64,000 nucleotides of DNA from CF-162 sp040882565 (lineage in GTDB: Bacteria; Chloroflexota; Dehalococcoidia; SM23-28-2; RBG-16-64-32), in contig JBBEAZ010000014.1 in NCBI GenBank assembly GCA_040882565.1, positions 1 through 64,000 of the forward strand. The letters are read 5' to 3'. Position 1 is the stretch's first letter, and each line of letters starts with the position of its first letter. Below, in pieces: positions 34,482 to 43,645 of this stretch. The position numbers and the translations under genes are program-made. The notes under the pieces were generated by a model that searched no databases, was not told the origin of the DNA, and saw only the letters and a list, made by a program, of their open reading frames with translations.

Positions 34482-35825
34482 CTATTCTCCTTCTGGCTTC
34501 TGCTTGCGCACCTTAAGCCTTAGACCCTTGATTTGTGTGATGATAACGCGCTCACCCTTCTGGACCTGGCCGTCTTCGGCTTCCGCTCGCCAATTTTCGC
34601 CGTCCATGAAGACGAATCCTTCCGGCGTAAGCGCTGAACGGGCGACGACGGTGCGGCCGACGATGGTCTCGATCCCCATCTTGGCGGGCATGTGGCGGAT
34701 GCGGAGCATGTTGACGAAGACGAAGACCACGAACAGACCGAGGGTGATGGCGACCGCGAAGATGACTGACTCCGAGACCTGGAGGCCGGGCTCGTTGCCG
34801 CTGGTCAGCAGCATACCGCCGAGCACCAGGGCGATGGCTCCGCCAAAGCCTAAGACGCCGTGACTGGTCACGAATAACTCGAGGGCGAATAAGGCGAAGG
34901 CGAAGACGATCAGCGCGACGCCAGCCCAATTGAACGGGATAACGCTGAGCGAGAAAAACGCCAGGAGGAGGGCGATGACGCCGAAGACACCGGGGAAGAT
35001 CGCGCCGGGGTGGAACAGCTCGATGAAGAGAGCGAGCGATCCGAGGGACAGCAGGAGGAAGGCGATGTTTGGATTGGCGACCAACTCGAGGAAGCGCTCG
35101 ATGAAAGTGCGGTTGTTGAAGGCAACCTGGGCGTCCGATGTTTCGAGTACGGACTGGCGACCGTCCTCGAGCGTGACTTGGGCGCCGTCGATTTGATGGA
35201 GGAGGTCTTCGAGGTCGTCGGCGACGTATTCGACGATGTTCAGCTCCAGCGCTTCGCTGGAGGGCGCCGAAATGCCCTCGCGAACGGCCCGCTCCGCCCA
35301 GTCGGCGTTGCGGTTGCGGAGGGCAGCGTAGTCGCGGATCTTGGCGACGGCATTGCCGATTGCCTTGTTGCGGAGGTCGTCAGCGAGGTCATCGCCGCTG
35401 CCGCTGATCGGCGTCGCCGAGCCGATGACGGTGCCGGGCGCCATTGCCGCGACGTGCGAGGCGTAGGTGATGTAAGTGCCGGCGGAGGCAGCTTGACCGC
35501 CCGAAGGCCAGACGTAGACGACTACCGGCACTTCTGAACGGAGGATGCGCTGAACGATGTCGTCAGTCGAGGTGAGGAGGCCGCCTGGGGTGTCCAGACG
35601 GACGACGACAGCTGTGGCGTCCTGGTCCTCGGCGTTGCTGATGCCGCGGTCGACGTAGCGCTCCATCACCGGGTTCACGTCGCCGTCTGTGGTGAGGATG
35701 TGGACTGAGCCAGGCGGCGTGTCCGGATTTCCTGAACAGGCGAGGAGGAGAGCGGAGAGGACGACGAAGGTCAAAAACAGGAGCAGGCGCGCCGCACGCG
35801 CGCTCATCAGGCAGTATTCCGTCAT
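34482..35825 (-). CDS. NfeD-family membrane serine protease
   Basis: About 447 residues. The N-terminal signal ends in LLLACSGNP, a lipobox-like Cys. The ClpP-class protease domain holds LDTPGGLLTSTDD, SAGTYITYASH (nucleophile Ser) and a later Lys near NAVAKIRDY. Four transmembrane segments (about 260-375) and the C-terminal NfeD OB domain (IVGRTVVARSALTPEGFVFMDGENWRAEA) follow. The start at 35825 is chosen because GAGGGG lies about ten bases upstream. Co-expressed with the slipin. Confidence 0.9.
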   Translation of the reverse strand: MTEYCLMSARAARLLLFLTFVVLSALLLACSGNPDTPPGSVHILTTDGDVNPVMERYVDRGISNAEDQDATAVVVRLDTPGGLLTSTDDIVQRILRSEVPVVVYVWPSGGQAASAGTYITYASHVAAMAPGTVIGSATPISGSGDDLADDLRNKAIGNAVAKIRDYAALRNRNADWAERAVREGISAPSSEALELNIVEYVADDLEDLLHQIDGAQVTLEDGRQSVLETSDAQVAFNNRTFIERFLELVANPNIAFLLLSLGSLALFIELFHPGAIFPGVFGVIALLLAFFSLSVIPFNWAGVALIVFAFALFALELFVTSHGVLGFGGAIALVLGGMLLTSGNEPGLQVSESVIFAVAITLGLFVVFVFVNMLRIRHMPAKMGIETIVGRTVVARSALTPEGFVFMDGENWRAEAEDGQVQKGERVIITQIKGLRLKVRKQKPEGE

Positions 35826-35894
35826 CTCAATCGTCCCCTCAGTATACGCCGTTTCCAGATACGGCGATGGGTTCATTCAGACGCTGCTGGATGC

Positions 35895-35919
35895 TAGAAT
35901 GACCCCATTCCCTGAGGAG
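35895..35919 (+). promoter_or_regulatory. -10 and ribosome site of the histidine operon
   Basis: TAGAAT (35895-35900), with a weak TTCATT 17 bases earlier, followed by GAGGAG (35914-35919). The spacing of eight bases to TTG 35928 decides the start of hisZ. Confidence 0.45.
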
Positions 35920-35927
35920 TTGACCCA

Positions 35928-37130
35928 TTGAGTGAATCTATGCGTTCCCGCGGCATGCGGGACATGCTGCCGCCGGAAATGGAACGCTTCCGGCGAATTG
36001 AAGACGCTTTCCGTAAGGTCTGCCTTGGCTGGGGTTACCGTGAGGTGCGGACGCCGACGATCGAGCACATGTACCTATTCACGGCGGCGGGGACACTGTC
36101 GCCTCAAATGCTGGACGGAGTCTATTCGTTCCTGGACTGGGACGGCTGGAGCGGCGAACGCGTCGTTCTGCGTCCCGACTCGACGATCCCGACGGCGCGC
36201 CTCTTCGCGGAGAACCTCGCGGGTGAGAAGCCCGCGAAGCTCTTCTACGTGCAGAACGTCTTTCGCTTCCAGCAGGGCGACGACACACGCGAAGACTGGC
36301 AGTGCGGTGTCGAACTGATCGGCGCGACGCCGCCGCAAGGCGACGTTGAGCTGGTCATGATGGCGCTGGAGGTGCTGGAGCGCCTTGGTGTGAAGCCGTC
36401 GCTGAAGCTGTCAGACCCTGGGATCTTGCGAGCGATCCTCAACCAGGCGGGACTGGCTCAGCCAGAACAGATCGGCGTGTACGACCGCATCCTCGGCGGT
36501 GATATGGCGGCCCTCGACGAGCTGCAAGCGAGCTTGCCGGGTGCGCCCGTCTTGCGAGCCACGCTATCGGTGGAGGGATCCGGCGCGGCGTACCTGAGCA
36601 GCATTCGCAGCTTGCTCTCGCCGGTTGTGGCTGACGTTACGGCACCGCTGGATGAGCTTTCCGCCGTGTGCGAGATGCTTTCCGGAATCGGGATCGAGCC
36701 GGCGATCGCGCCGTTGCTGGTGCGAGACTTCGAGTACTACACGGGTCCGGCGTTCCAGCTATTCGCCGGCGAATCGAAGATCGGCGGCGGCGGGCGGTAC
36801 GACGCGCTGGTTGCGCAAATTGGAGGCGAAGCGGTGCCATCCTCTGGGTTCGCCCTTGACATGGAGGCGCTGCTTGCCATCGTCGGCGATCACGCCGGTG
36901 ACGACTCTTCGATCAGCATTCGTTGCGAGGGCGGCGGTAGTTCTGCAGATGCCTTCGCGCTGGCCGTCGCGCTGCGGCAAAGGGACTTCGTGGTCGAAGT
37001 CGGGGGGACGTCGACACGCGGCCGCCACATTGTTGTCTCGGGCGAGGGGTTCTTGGTCGCCGTGAATGGCAGCCAGCCACGCAAGGCGAGTACCGTCGAC
37101 GAAGCGGTCGCTGCGGTTAGTGGAGGCTAG
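35928..37130 (+). CDS. hisZ: ATP phosphoribosyltransferase regulatory subunit HisZ
   Basis: A 400-residue histidyl-tRNA-synthetase paralogue. MRDMLPPEMERFRRIEDAFRKVC, RPDSTIPTARLFAENL and KLFYVQNVFRFQQGDDTREDWQ correspond to class II motifs. The gene is the first of a his operon and directly precedes hisG, which fits HisZ, the partner required by short-form HisG. A TTG start at 35928 fits the ribosome site; the ATG at 35940 is too far from it. The C-terminal part (about 300-400) is shorter than a HisRS anticodon domain. HisRS itself is less likely by context. Confidence 0.8.
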   Translation: MSESMRSRGMRDMLPPEMERFRRIEDAFRKVCLGWGYREVRTPTIEHMYLFTAAGTLSPQMLDGVYSFLDWDGWSGERVVLRPDSTIPTARLFAENLAGEKPAKLFYVQNVFRFQQGDDTREDWQCGVELIGATPPQGDVELVMMALEVLERLGVKPSLKLSDPGILRAILNQAGLAQPEQIGVYDRILGGDMAALDELQASLPGAPVLRATLSVEGSGAAYLSSIRSLLSPVVADVTAPLDELSAVCEMLSGIGIEPAIAPLLVRDFEYYTGPAFQLFAGESKIGGGGRYDALVAQIGGEAVPSSGFALDMEALLAIVGDHAGDDSSISIRCEGGGSSADAFALAVALRQRDFVVEVGGTSTRGRHIVVSGEGFLVAVNGSQPRKASTVDEAVAAVSGG

Positions 37131-37131
37131 C

Positions 37132-38544
37132 GTGATCAAGATCGCGCTGCCAGCAGGCGACCTGCGGACCCCAGTGGCGGACGTGCTCTCGGGTGCCGGC
37201 CTGCACGTCGAAGGTTACGGGGAGGGGTCGCGTCAGTACCGGTTGGCGACTCGCGGACGTGACGATGTCCGGGTCCGCGTCTTCCGCGAGAAGGACATTC
37301 CGATCCAGGTGGCGCTCGGCAACTACGACCTCGGTATCACCAGTCTGGCCTGGGTGCACGAGATCCAGTGTCGCTTTCCGCAGCAACCACTCGTGACGTT
37401 GGGTGATCTGGGCATTGGCACCGGCCGCATTGTTGCCGCTGCGTCGCGGGAGCACGTGTCCTCAATTGATAATATCGGCTCGCTAGGCCGAGTCAGGCTG
37501 GCGAGCGAGTATCCGAACATCGCCGAGTCATTTGCGCGGTCCGCGCGGCTGGCGCACTATCGCGTGCAGTCCGTTTGGGGTGCCGCGCACGCTTATCCAC
37601 CGGAGGACGCAGACGTCGTGTTGCTGAACGTGACGGATGATGGGTTCCTGCCCGAACACGGGCTTGTGGCATTGCTGGAAGTGCTCGAGAACTCCGCGTG
37701 GGTGATTGGCAATGCTCGCGCGCTGGCTGAAAAGGACCTACGGTCGGTGCTCGATGCGCTGCTTGAGGCGGCCGGCGACCGCGCGGGCAGTCACCGCTTG
37801 CGATTGCCGGCGCCGATCGCAGCGAGGGCGAACGGCCAAGGGGCAGCGGTGCCGCGCGAGGTGCTGCGGATGGCCGTGCCGGACGGTCACCAGCAGCGAC
37901 ATGTGCATGAGGCGCTGCAAGTGGCGGGGCTTGAATTCGACGGCTATGGTGAAAAGACGACGGTTCGAAGGCCTGAGTCCGGGATCGAAGGCCTCGAGGT
38001 GAAGGTGGTGCGGCCGCACGATATGCCGCAGTTGGTGGCAACTGGCGACATCGACATCGCGATTACCGGACGGGACTGCTTGAACGAGCACCTGTACCAG
38101 TTCCCGTCGAGCCCCTCGTACGAGATCCTCGACCTCCAGCGTGCTCAGTACAACCTGTCTGCTGTCGTTGACCGCGAGTTGCCGGCGGACGACCTGGCGG
38201 GCGCGCTGGAATACTGGCGGTCAGAGGGGCGGACGGCGCTGACGATCGCGGCCGAGTATCCGGCGACGGCCGACCACTACGCGCGCAGCCGCCATTTCTG
38301 GCGGTACCGGGTAATCCCGATCGCCGGGGCTTCGGAAGGGTTTGTGCCAGAGGATGCGGACCTCCTGATCGAGGGTACGGAGACGGGGCGGACGATCGCG
38401 GAGAACAACCTCAAAGTGATCGACCTCCTCTATCGTTCGACGACGTGTGTGATTACCCGTCGCGGCGCTGAGTTTTGCGGCAAGCAGCAGGAGGTCTTTG
38501 AGCATCTCTGCGGCACCCTTGCAAAGGCGTCCGGGTCTGCGTAG
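37132..38544 (+). CDS. hisG: Tandem double ATP phosphoribosyltransferase (HisG-HisG)
   Basis: A 470-residue protein from GTG 37132, one base after the hisZ stop. It contains two HisG units: residues 1-230 (IKIALPAGDLRTPVADVLSGAGLHVEGYGE) and about 245-470 (LRMAVPDGHQQRHVHEALQVAGLEFDGYGE). The second keeps the PRPP loop EGTETGRTIAENNL, while the first has NVTDDGFLPEHGL at that place and so looks inactive. Normal short HisG is about 210-230 residues. The enzyme joins ATP and PRPP in the first step of histidine synthesis. It probably works with HisZ as a pseudo-heteromeric complex. Confidence 0.88.
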   Translation: MIKIALPAGDLRTPVADVLSGAGLHVEGYGEGSRQYRLATRGRDDVRVRVFREKDIPIQVALGNYDLGITSLAWVHEIQCRFPQQPLVTLGDLGIGTGRIVAAASREHVSSIDNIGSLGRVRLASEYPNIAESFARSARLAHYRVQSVWGAAHAYPPEDADVVLLNVTDDGFLPEHGLVALLEVLENSAWVIGNARALAEKDLRSVLDALLEAAGDRAGSHRLRLPAPIAARANGQGAAVPREVLRMAVPDGHQQRHVHEALQVAGLEFDGYGEKTTVRRPESGIEGLEVKVVRPHDMPQLVATGDIDIAITGRDCLNEHLYQFPSSPSYEILDLQRAQYNLSAVVDRELPADDLAGALEYWRSEGRTALTIAAEYPATADHYARSRHFWRYRVIPIAGASEGFVPEDADLLIEGTETGRTIAENNLKVIDLLYRSTTCVITRRGAEFCGKQQEVFEHLCGTLAKASGSA

Positions 38545-38580
38545 ACCTCTGATACACTTTTTCGAGCGAGTATCCCGGAA

Positions 38581-39339
38581 ATGCCACCTCTTTCTTTGCA
38601 CACTTCCTTCGCCAGGCGCATCGCTGAGCGCCTGCGTACGGCCGTGCTCGACGACGAGCGTGGGAACCTGTACCTGGGCGCGACGGCGCCAGATATCCGC
38701 GTGATCACGCACTGGGAACGCGTGCGCACGCATTTTTTCGACCTCGAGAACTTTGAACACCAGGACGCCGTCGGCGACTTCTTCAGGGCGTACCCGGCTC
38801 TGGTCGACGCCGCCTGTGTCTCGCCCGCGACCCGAGCCTTCATCGCCGGGTATGTGAGCCATCTCTTATTGGACGCGACCTGGATCAGCCACATCTATCG
38901 CCCGTTCTTCGGACGCGACTCCGAACTCGGCGGTGGAGTGCGCGCGAATATTCTTGATCGGGCTCTCCAGTATTCGCTGGATTCTGACACGCGTGGCAAC
39001 GACGAGCTGATGATGAACGTTGTGGAAGCGGTTTCGCGGTGCGACCTCGACCTGGAGATCGACTTCATCGACCGCGAAACGCTGCGGGATTGGCACCGGA
39101 TCATCTCGGACTTTGCGGCGACCCAGCCGGACTGGGGACGCTTCCGTGAGCGCACTCGCAAACACCTCGCGGACACAGGCGTGAGTGTGGAGGACGAATG
39201 CGAGGAACTGGTGCGCGATCTGCCGGATCTCGTCGATGAAACGTTGCGTTTTCTCAGCCGTGAACGGATCAACGAGTGGATGGACGAATCATTGGATCAG
39301 TCCGTCGCGGCAGTGCGGGAGTACTTGCAGTGCGCATAG
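38581..39339 (+). CDS. Zinc-dependent phospholipase-C-like protein
   Basis: A 252-residue protein. LHTSFARRIAER, LYLGATAPDIRVITHWERVRTHFFD and FIAGYVSHLLLDATWISHIYRPFF give a His/Asp pattern like that of the Zn-dependent PLC/S1-P1-type domain found in many uncharacterised bacterial proteins. There is no signal peptide, so it is cytoplasmic. The gene is inserted between hisG and hisD, and its stop overlaps hisD by ten bases, which implies co-translation. A link to histidine synthesis is not apparent. Confidence 0.6.
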   Translation: MPPLSLHTSFARRIAERLRTAVLDDERGNLYLGATAPDIRVITHWERVRTHFFDLENFEHQDAVGDFFRAYPALVDAACVSPATRAFIAGYVSHLLLDATWISHIYRPFFGRDSELGGGVRANILDRALQYSLDSDTRGNDELMMNVVEAVSRCDLDLEIDFIDRETLRDWHRIISDFAATQPDWGRFRERTRKHLADTGVSVEDECEELVRDLPDLVDETLRFLSRERINEWMDESLDQSVAAVREYLQCA

Positions 39340-40667
39340 TCAACGGCGCCGATGAGGCCAGGGAGACTTTGCTGCGGCGCGTCCGGATGGAGGAGCCGGA
39401 ACTGCCTGCGTCCATCCTCGAGACGAACCGCAGGGTCTTCGGAGCCGAGCTTGGCGTCGAAGAGATCGTCGATCGTATACTGCGCGACATTCGCACGGAT
39501 GGCGATGCTGCGATTCGCCGCTACAACGAGGACCTCGACGGCGTCCGCGCACCGGACTTGCCGCTGGAGGTCTCGAAGGATGAGATAAAGGTGGCGTATT
39601 CGCAGGTCGGGGAGCGTCTGGTCGAGGCGCTGCGCTTTGCCGCGGGCCGCATTCGCGCGTTCCACGAACGACAGTTAGCGAACGCCGCGCGGTCGTTCGA
39701 ACACGAAGGTATCGGCCAGGTGGTGAGGTCGATCGCGCGAGTTGGGCTGTATATTCCCGGCAACCAAGTGATTTACCCGTCCACACTGCTGATGATGGCT
39801 GTGCCCGCCCGGGTCGCCGGTGTTGAAGAGCTGATCGTCGTGACGCCGGCAAGATCCGATGGCAGCGTGGCGGCACTGAAGTTGGTCGCCGCCGACATCG
39901 CAGGTGTCGATCGAGTCTTCCGAGCGGGTGGCGTTGCCGGAATCGGCGCGCTGGCGTACGGAACGGAGTCTGTGCCTGCGGTGGACAAGATTTGCGGGCC
40001 GGGGAGTATCTTCGTGACGATCGCCAAGAAGAAGCTGTTTGGAGAAGTTGGCATCGACGGGATCTTTGGGCCGTCCGAGACGCTAGTTGTCGCGGACGAG
40101 CACGCCGACGCGCGCCTGGTTGCGGCGGACATGCTGGCGGGCGCTGAGCATGATGAGCTGGCGACCGCAGTCCTGATCACGGATTCGGAGGGGCTGACGG
40201 AGCGCGTGGCGGAGATGGTCGAGAGCGAGCTGTCGTCGCTTGATCGCGCAGATATCGCGCGGGCGAGCCTCGACGCCCGCGGCGGCGCCGTCGTCGCCGG
40301 GTCGCTGGATGAGGCTCTGACGTTGGCGAGCGACTACGCCGCCGAACACGTCTGCCTGCACATCCGAGATGCTGATCGCTACATCGAGCGCATACGCAAC
40401 GCCGGTTGTGTCTTCGCGGGGGACTTCTCGGTGGAATCTATCGGGGACTACACAGCCGGGCCCAGTCATGTGATGCCGACCGGCGGCAGCGCGAAGTTCT
40501 CGTCGCCGCTTGGTGTGCACGACTTTCTGAAAGTGACAAGCGTTGTGAAGCTGACGCGCGAAACGGCTGTGGAGGTCGGTCCAGCGGGGGCGGAGATCGC
40601 GCGCGCCGAGGGGCTGAGTGGACACGCGCGCTCGATCGAGAGCCGGTTGACGGGAGAGGGCAGATGA
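39330..40667 (+). CDS. hisD: Histidinol dehydrogenase
   Basis: A 445-residue enzyme from GTG 39330, overlapping the preceding gene. Signature GLYIPGNQVIYPSTLLM, KICGPGSIFVTIAKK, the zinc/catalytic stretch GAEHDELATAVLIT and DFSVESIGDYTAGPSHVMPTGG are all present. It oxidises L-histidinol to histidine in two NAD-dependent steps. An upstream ATG at 39276 would lie wholly inside the phospholipase-like gene in another frame and is not needed. hisC follows with an ATGA overlap. Confidence 0.95.
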   Translation: MRIVNGADEARETLLRRVRMEEPELPASILETNRRVFGAELGVEEIVDRILRDIRTDGDAAIRRYNEDLDGVRAPDLPLEVSKDEIKVAYSQVGERLVEALRFAAGRIRAFHERQLANAARSFEHEGIGQVVRSIARVGLYIPGNQVIYPSTLLMMAVPARVAGVEELIVVTPARSDGSVAALKLVAADIAGVDRVFRAGGVAGIGALAYGTESVPAVDKICGPGSIFVTIAKKKLFGEVGIDGIFGPSETLVVADEHADARLVAADMLAGAEHDELATAVLITDSEGLTERVAEMVESELSSLDRADIARASLDARGGAVVAGSLDEALTLASDYAAEHVCLHIRDADRYIERIRNAGCVFAGDFSVESIGDYTAGPSHVMPTGGSAKFSSPLGVHDFLKVTSVVKLTRETAVEVGPAGAEIARAEGLSGHARSIESRLTGEGR

Positions 40668-41773
40668 AGGACGGACGCCGGAGCGCCCGAGACCTCGTCC
40701 GACCTCACCTGAACGATCTACCCGGGTACCTGCCGGTGGAGTTTGTGGAGGTGATCGCCGGGGAGCTGGGTGTCGACCCGTCTGAGATATCGAAGCTCGA
40801 TGGCAATGAGAATCCGTACGGGGCGTCGCCGAAGGTGGCGGCAGCGCTCGGGCGTTACAAGCGCTACCACGTCTATCCCGATCCCGCGCAGATGGCGCTC
40901 AGGGAGGCGGTCGGGCGTTACGTCGGGGCCGACCCGGAACAGATCATTTTCGGCAGCGGCTCCGACGAGATGCTGGGGATGATGGCCACGCTGTTCCTCA
41001 ACCCCGGTGACGGCATTCTCAACGCTACGCCGACGTTCGGGATGTACGAGTTCCTGGCCAACATCCACAACGCTCGCCTCGTCAGCGTGCCGCGCCGAGA
41101 GGATTTCACCCTGGACCTGCCGGCGATGGAGCGCGCGCTGGACGACGGTGCGAAGCTCCTTTTCCTGGCCTCCCCAAACAACCCCACGGGCAATCCGCTG
41201 CCGCGTCCGGACCTGGAGGCTCTGCTGGGCCACGACGCGGTAATCGTCGTAGATGAGGCCTACGCAGAGTTCGAGGGCGTCAGCGCGGTCGAACTCCTGC
41301 CGGATCACGACAACCTCATCGTCATTCGGACGTTCAGCAAATGGGCGGGCCTCGCCGGGATGCGGGCCGGCTACGCCGTGGTGCCGAAGAGTATGGTCGA
41401 GGTCGTGTGGCGGGCCAAGGTGCCGTACAACCTCGGCGTTGCCTCCGAGCAGGCGATCCTCGCTTCGCTGGAGGACACGGAGGCGTTGCGCGCCAATGTT
41501 CGCCTGATCATCGCCGAGCGGGAGCGGATGATGGCAAAGCTCTCCGAGGTCCCGTGGCTCAGACCCTATCCCTCGGTGGCGAACTTCATACTCTGCGAGG
41601 TGCGCGGGATTACCGCTAAGGAAGTCCGATATGGGTTGCGGGAGCGCGGGATACTCGTTCGCTACTACGACCAGCCCGGCCTGCGTAACTGTGTGCGCAT
41701 CAGCGTTGGCCTGGCAAGGGATACTGATCGCGTGGTGAAGGCGTTATCTGAAATAGGAGCAGCTGTTGGCTGA
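40664..41773 (+). CDS. hisC: Histidinol-phosphate aminotransferase
   Basis: A 369-residue fold-type I PLP enzyme. DGNENPYGASPKV, SPNNPTGNPLP, VDEAYAEFEG and the PLP-Lys motif FSKWAGLAGMRAGY are clear. It converts imidazole-acetol phosphate to histidinol phosphate. The ATG overlaps the hisD stop (ATGA at 40664). The last eight bases overlap hisB. Confidence 0.94.
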   Translation: MKDGRRSARDLVRPHLNDLPGYLPVEFVEVIAGELGVDPSEISKLDGNENPYGASPKVAAALGRYKRYHVYPDPAQMALREAVGRYVGADPEQIIFGSGSDEMLGMMATLFLNPGDGILNATPTFGMYEFLANIHNARLVSVPRREDFTLDLPAMERALDDGAKLLFLASPNNPTGNPLPRPDLEALLGHDAVIVVDEAYAEFEGVSAVELLPDHDNLIVIRTFSKWAGLAGMRAGYAVVPKSMVEVVWRAKVPYNLGVASEQAILASLEDTEALRANVRLIIAERERMMAKLSEVPWLRPYPSVANFILCEVRGITAKEVRYGLRERGILVRYYDQPGLRNCVRISVGLARDTDRVVKALSEIGAAVG

Positions 41774-42359
41774 ACGCCGCGCCGAGATCACCCGCAAGAC
41801 CAAAGAGACCGACATCTCGCTGTCGTTAACATTGGATGGCAGCGGGCAGTACGACGTGTCGACTGGCATCGGCATGCTCGACCACATGCTCGAGCAGGTA
41901 GCGAGGCACGGACGGTTCGATCTACGCGTGCAGGCGAGCGGCGACCTCGACCGCGATACGCACCACCTGGCCGAGGACGTTGGGATTGTGCTCGGCCAGG
42001 CGCTCGACAAGGCGCTCGGCGACAGGCGAGGCATCACGCGTTTCGGCGATTCGATTGTGCCGCTGGACGAGGCGCTAGCGCTCGTGGCCCTCGACCTCAG
42101 CGGGAGGGCCCACGCTGAAATCGACGGGGCGTTCGACCGCGACCTCGTGGGTGAGTTGCCGACGGAGAACCTCTGGCACCTGCTGGAGTCGTTCGCGCGG
42201 GAGGCGCGGATGACGCTGCACGTGCGGCTGCTCTCCGGGGGCAACGACCACCACCGGGCAGAAGCTGTGTTCAAGGCGCTGGCGCGGGCGCTGCGCGTCG
42301 CTGTGTCGTTCGACGAAGGTGCGGCAGGCGAGATCCCGAGCACGAAGGAAGTCCTTTAG
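41766..42359 (+). CDS. hisB: Imidazoleglycerol-phosphate dehydratase
   Basis: A 197-residue monofunctional HisB. It carries GIGMLDHMLEQVARHGRFD, the metal motifs THHLAEDVGI and GGNDHHRAEAVFKA, and the terminal IPSTKEVL. The start is TTG 41766 inside the end of hisC, giving MAERRAEITRKTKETDI. It dehydrates imidazoleglycerol phosphate using manganese. The NUDIX gene follows by a TAGTG overlap. Confidence 0.95.
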   Translation: MAERRAEITRKTKETDISLSLTLDGSGQYDVSTGIGMLDHMLEQVARHGRFDLRVQASGDLDRDTHHLAEDVGIVLGQALDKALGDRRGITRFGDSIVPLDEALALVALDLSGRAHAEIDGAFDRDLVGELPTENLWHLLESFAREARMTLHVRLLSGGNDHHRAEAVFKALARALRVAVSFDEGAAGEIPSTKEVL

Positions 42360-42814
42360 TGGCTGACCTCGAGTCCGCGCTCAAGGCACGCCACCCCGAC
42401 CGCTTCAAGAAGCACCGGATGATGATCGCCGTCGCTTCGGTGATCGTCGAGGACGGCAAGCTCTTGCTTATCTGTGATCCTCATGGGTTCTGGGCGAGCG
42501 TGGGGGGTTGGGTGGAAGAGGGGGAACGGCCTGACGAGGCGGTGATTCGGGAGGTGCGTGAGGAAATCGGCGTCGATGCTGAAGTGATGGAGGTGTTGCA
42601 TCCGCACCTGCAGTGGCAAGCCTACCGCTCGACTGACGATGCCGGCTTTCTGCTTTTCGTCTATCGAGTTCGGCTCTTGTCGAGGGATTTCAAGCTGTTG
42701 GAATCGGAGTGCTCAGACGTCCGTTGGGTGGGCAGAGACGAGTGGGCGGACCTGCCGATGCTCCCGTACGTGCGCTCGTTGCTCGAGGAGCGCGCCGATG
42801 AGTGGCTGGGCTAA
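42359..42814 (+). CDS. NUDIX hydrolase
   Basis: A 151-residue protein with the complete Nudix box GGWVEEGERPDEAVIREVREEIG (G-x5-E-x7-REVxEExG) at about residues 45-67. It starts at GTG 42359, overlapping the hisB stop. It hydrolyses a nucleoside-diphosphate-linked compound. As the last gene of the his operon it might act on phosphoribosyl-ATP-type or damaged nucleotides, but the substrate is not predictable. Converges on purS. Confidence 0.85.
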   Translation: MADLESALKARHPDRFKKHRMMIAVASVIVEDGKLLLICDPHGFWASVGGWVEEGERPDEAVIREVREEIGVDAEVMEVLHPHLQWQAYRSTDDAGFLLFVYRVRLLSRDFKLLESECSDVRWVGRDEWADLPMLPYVRSLLEERADEWLG

Positions 42815-42823
42815 GCGTCGCGT

Positions 42824-43072
42824 CTAGGCGGCGTCAACTTCGAAGCGGAAGTCCTCGATCACGGGGTTGGCGAGAAGCTTCTTGCACATCTCGGTGACGG
42901 ATTTCTCGGCCTCATGCTTGCTCTGTGCATCTAGGCGGATCTCCATGTACTTGCCTGCGCGTACGGCGTCGACGGCTGCGAAGCCGAGCGACTTGAGGGC
43001 GCCCTCGATCGTCAGGCCCTGGGGGTCGTTGACCGTTGGCTTGAGAGTGACGTAGACGCGCGCCAGGAACAT
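42824..43072 (-). CDS. purS: PurS, small subunit of FGAM synthase
   Basis: An 82-residue protein: FLARVYVTLKPTVNDPQGLTIEGALKSLGF, then VRAGKYMEIRL and VIEDFRFEV. It matches PurS, which links PurL and PurQ in formylglycinamidine ribonucleotide synthase. purL and purQ are not in the window. It is the last gene of the minus-strand purine cluster. Confidence 0.92.
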   Translation of the reverse strand: MFLARVYVTLKPTVNDPQGLTIEGALKSLGFAAVDAVRAGKYMEIRLDAQSKHEAEKSVTEMCKKLLANPVIEDFRFEVDAA

Positions 43073-43078
43073 CCCGCT

Positions 43079-43636
43079 TTAGGCCCTCGGGTATCCGGCG
43101 GCGGCCTTGTTCTTGTCGATCTGCTGCATGTGGTCCATGCCGTGCAGGCGCTGGAAGGCGATCCACTGGAGGATGCCGAGCTGACCGAACGCAGGGTGCG
43201 CGAACTGTTTGCCGAGGTTGGCGTTGCCATCGAGCGAGTTAGTCAGTTCGCCAATCTCATGGAAGATGGCGGCTGTCTCCTCCCGGAGCTGCGCGACGGG
43301 CGGGGTTTCGCCGGGCCGCTCGTCAGGCCTGCCGGTGGTGAGCTGTCCGACCTCCTGGCCCGCCGCCAACCTGCGAATCTGGTTGTTGACGGACCCGGTC
43401 GCCATGAGGAAGTGCGTCACGACTTCCTTCGTCGTCCATTCGCCGGGTGCCGGGGAGAACTCGGCCTGCGTGTCGCTGACGCCCTCGAGGCAACGCTTCC
43501 AGTCGTCGCCGGTACGCTGCATTAGGGTGACGAGCGAGTCGATGCCCTTGTTCGCCTGGTGGCTGCAATAGTCGATGGCACTTTTGATGATGTCCGGCTG
43601 CTGCAGGGGGGTCATGTCTCCGGCGATCTCTGGCAT
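43079..43636 (-). CDS. DinB-like four-helix metalloprotein
   Basis: A 185-residue helical protein with EWTTKEVVTHFLMATGSV and HGMDHMQQI. The three His (one in VVTHF, two in H-x3-H near the end) match the DinB/YfiT-type metal triad. Family members include thiol-dependent transferases for bacillithiol or mycothiol and stress proteins. The start at 43636 has TAGGAG upstream. It is inserted in the purine cluster between purS and the PPOX gene with 6 to 10-base gaps; a metabolic link is not known. Confidence 0.7.
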   Translation of the reverse strand: MPEIAGDMTPLQQPDIIKSAIDYCSHQANKGIDSLVTLMQRTGDDWKRCLEGVSDTQAEFSPAPGEWTTKEVVTHFLMATGSVNNQIRRLAAGQEVGQLTTGRPDERPGETPPVAQLREETAAIFHEIGELTNSLDGNANLGKQFAHPAFGQLGILQWIAFQRLHGMDHMQQIDKNKAAAGYPRA

Positions 43637-43645
43637 TTCCTACTC

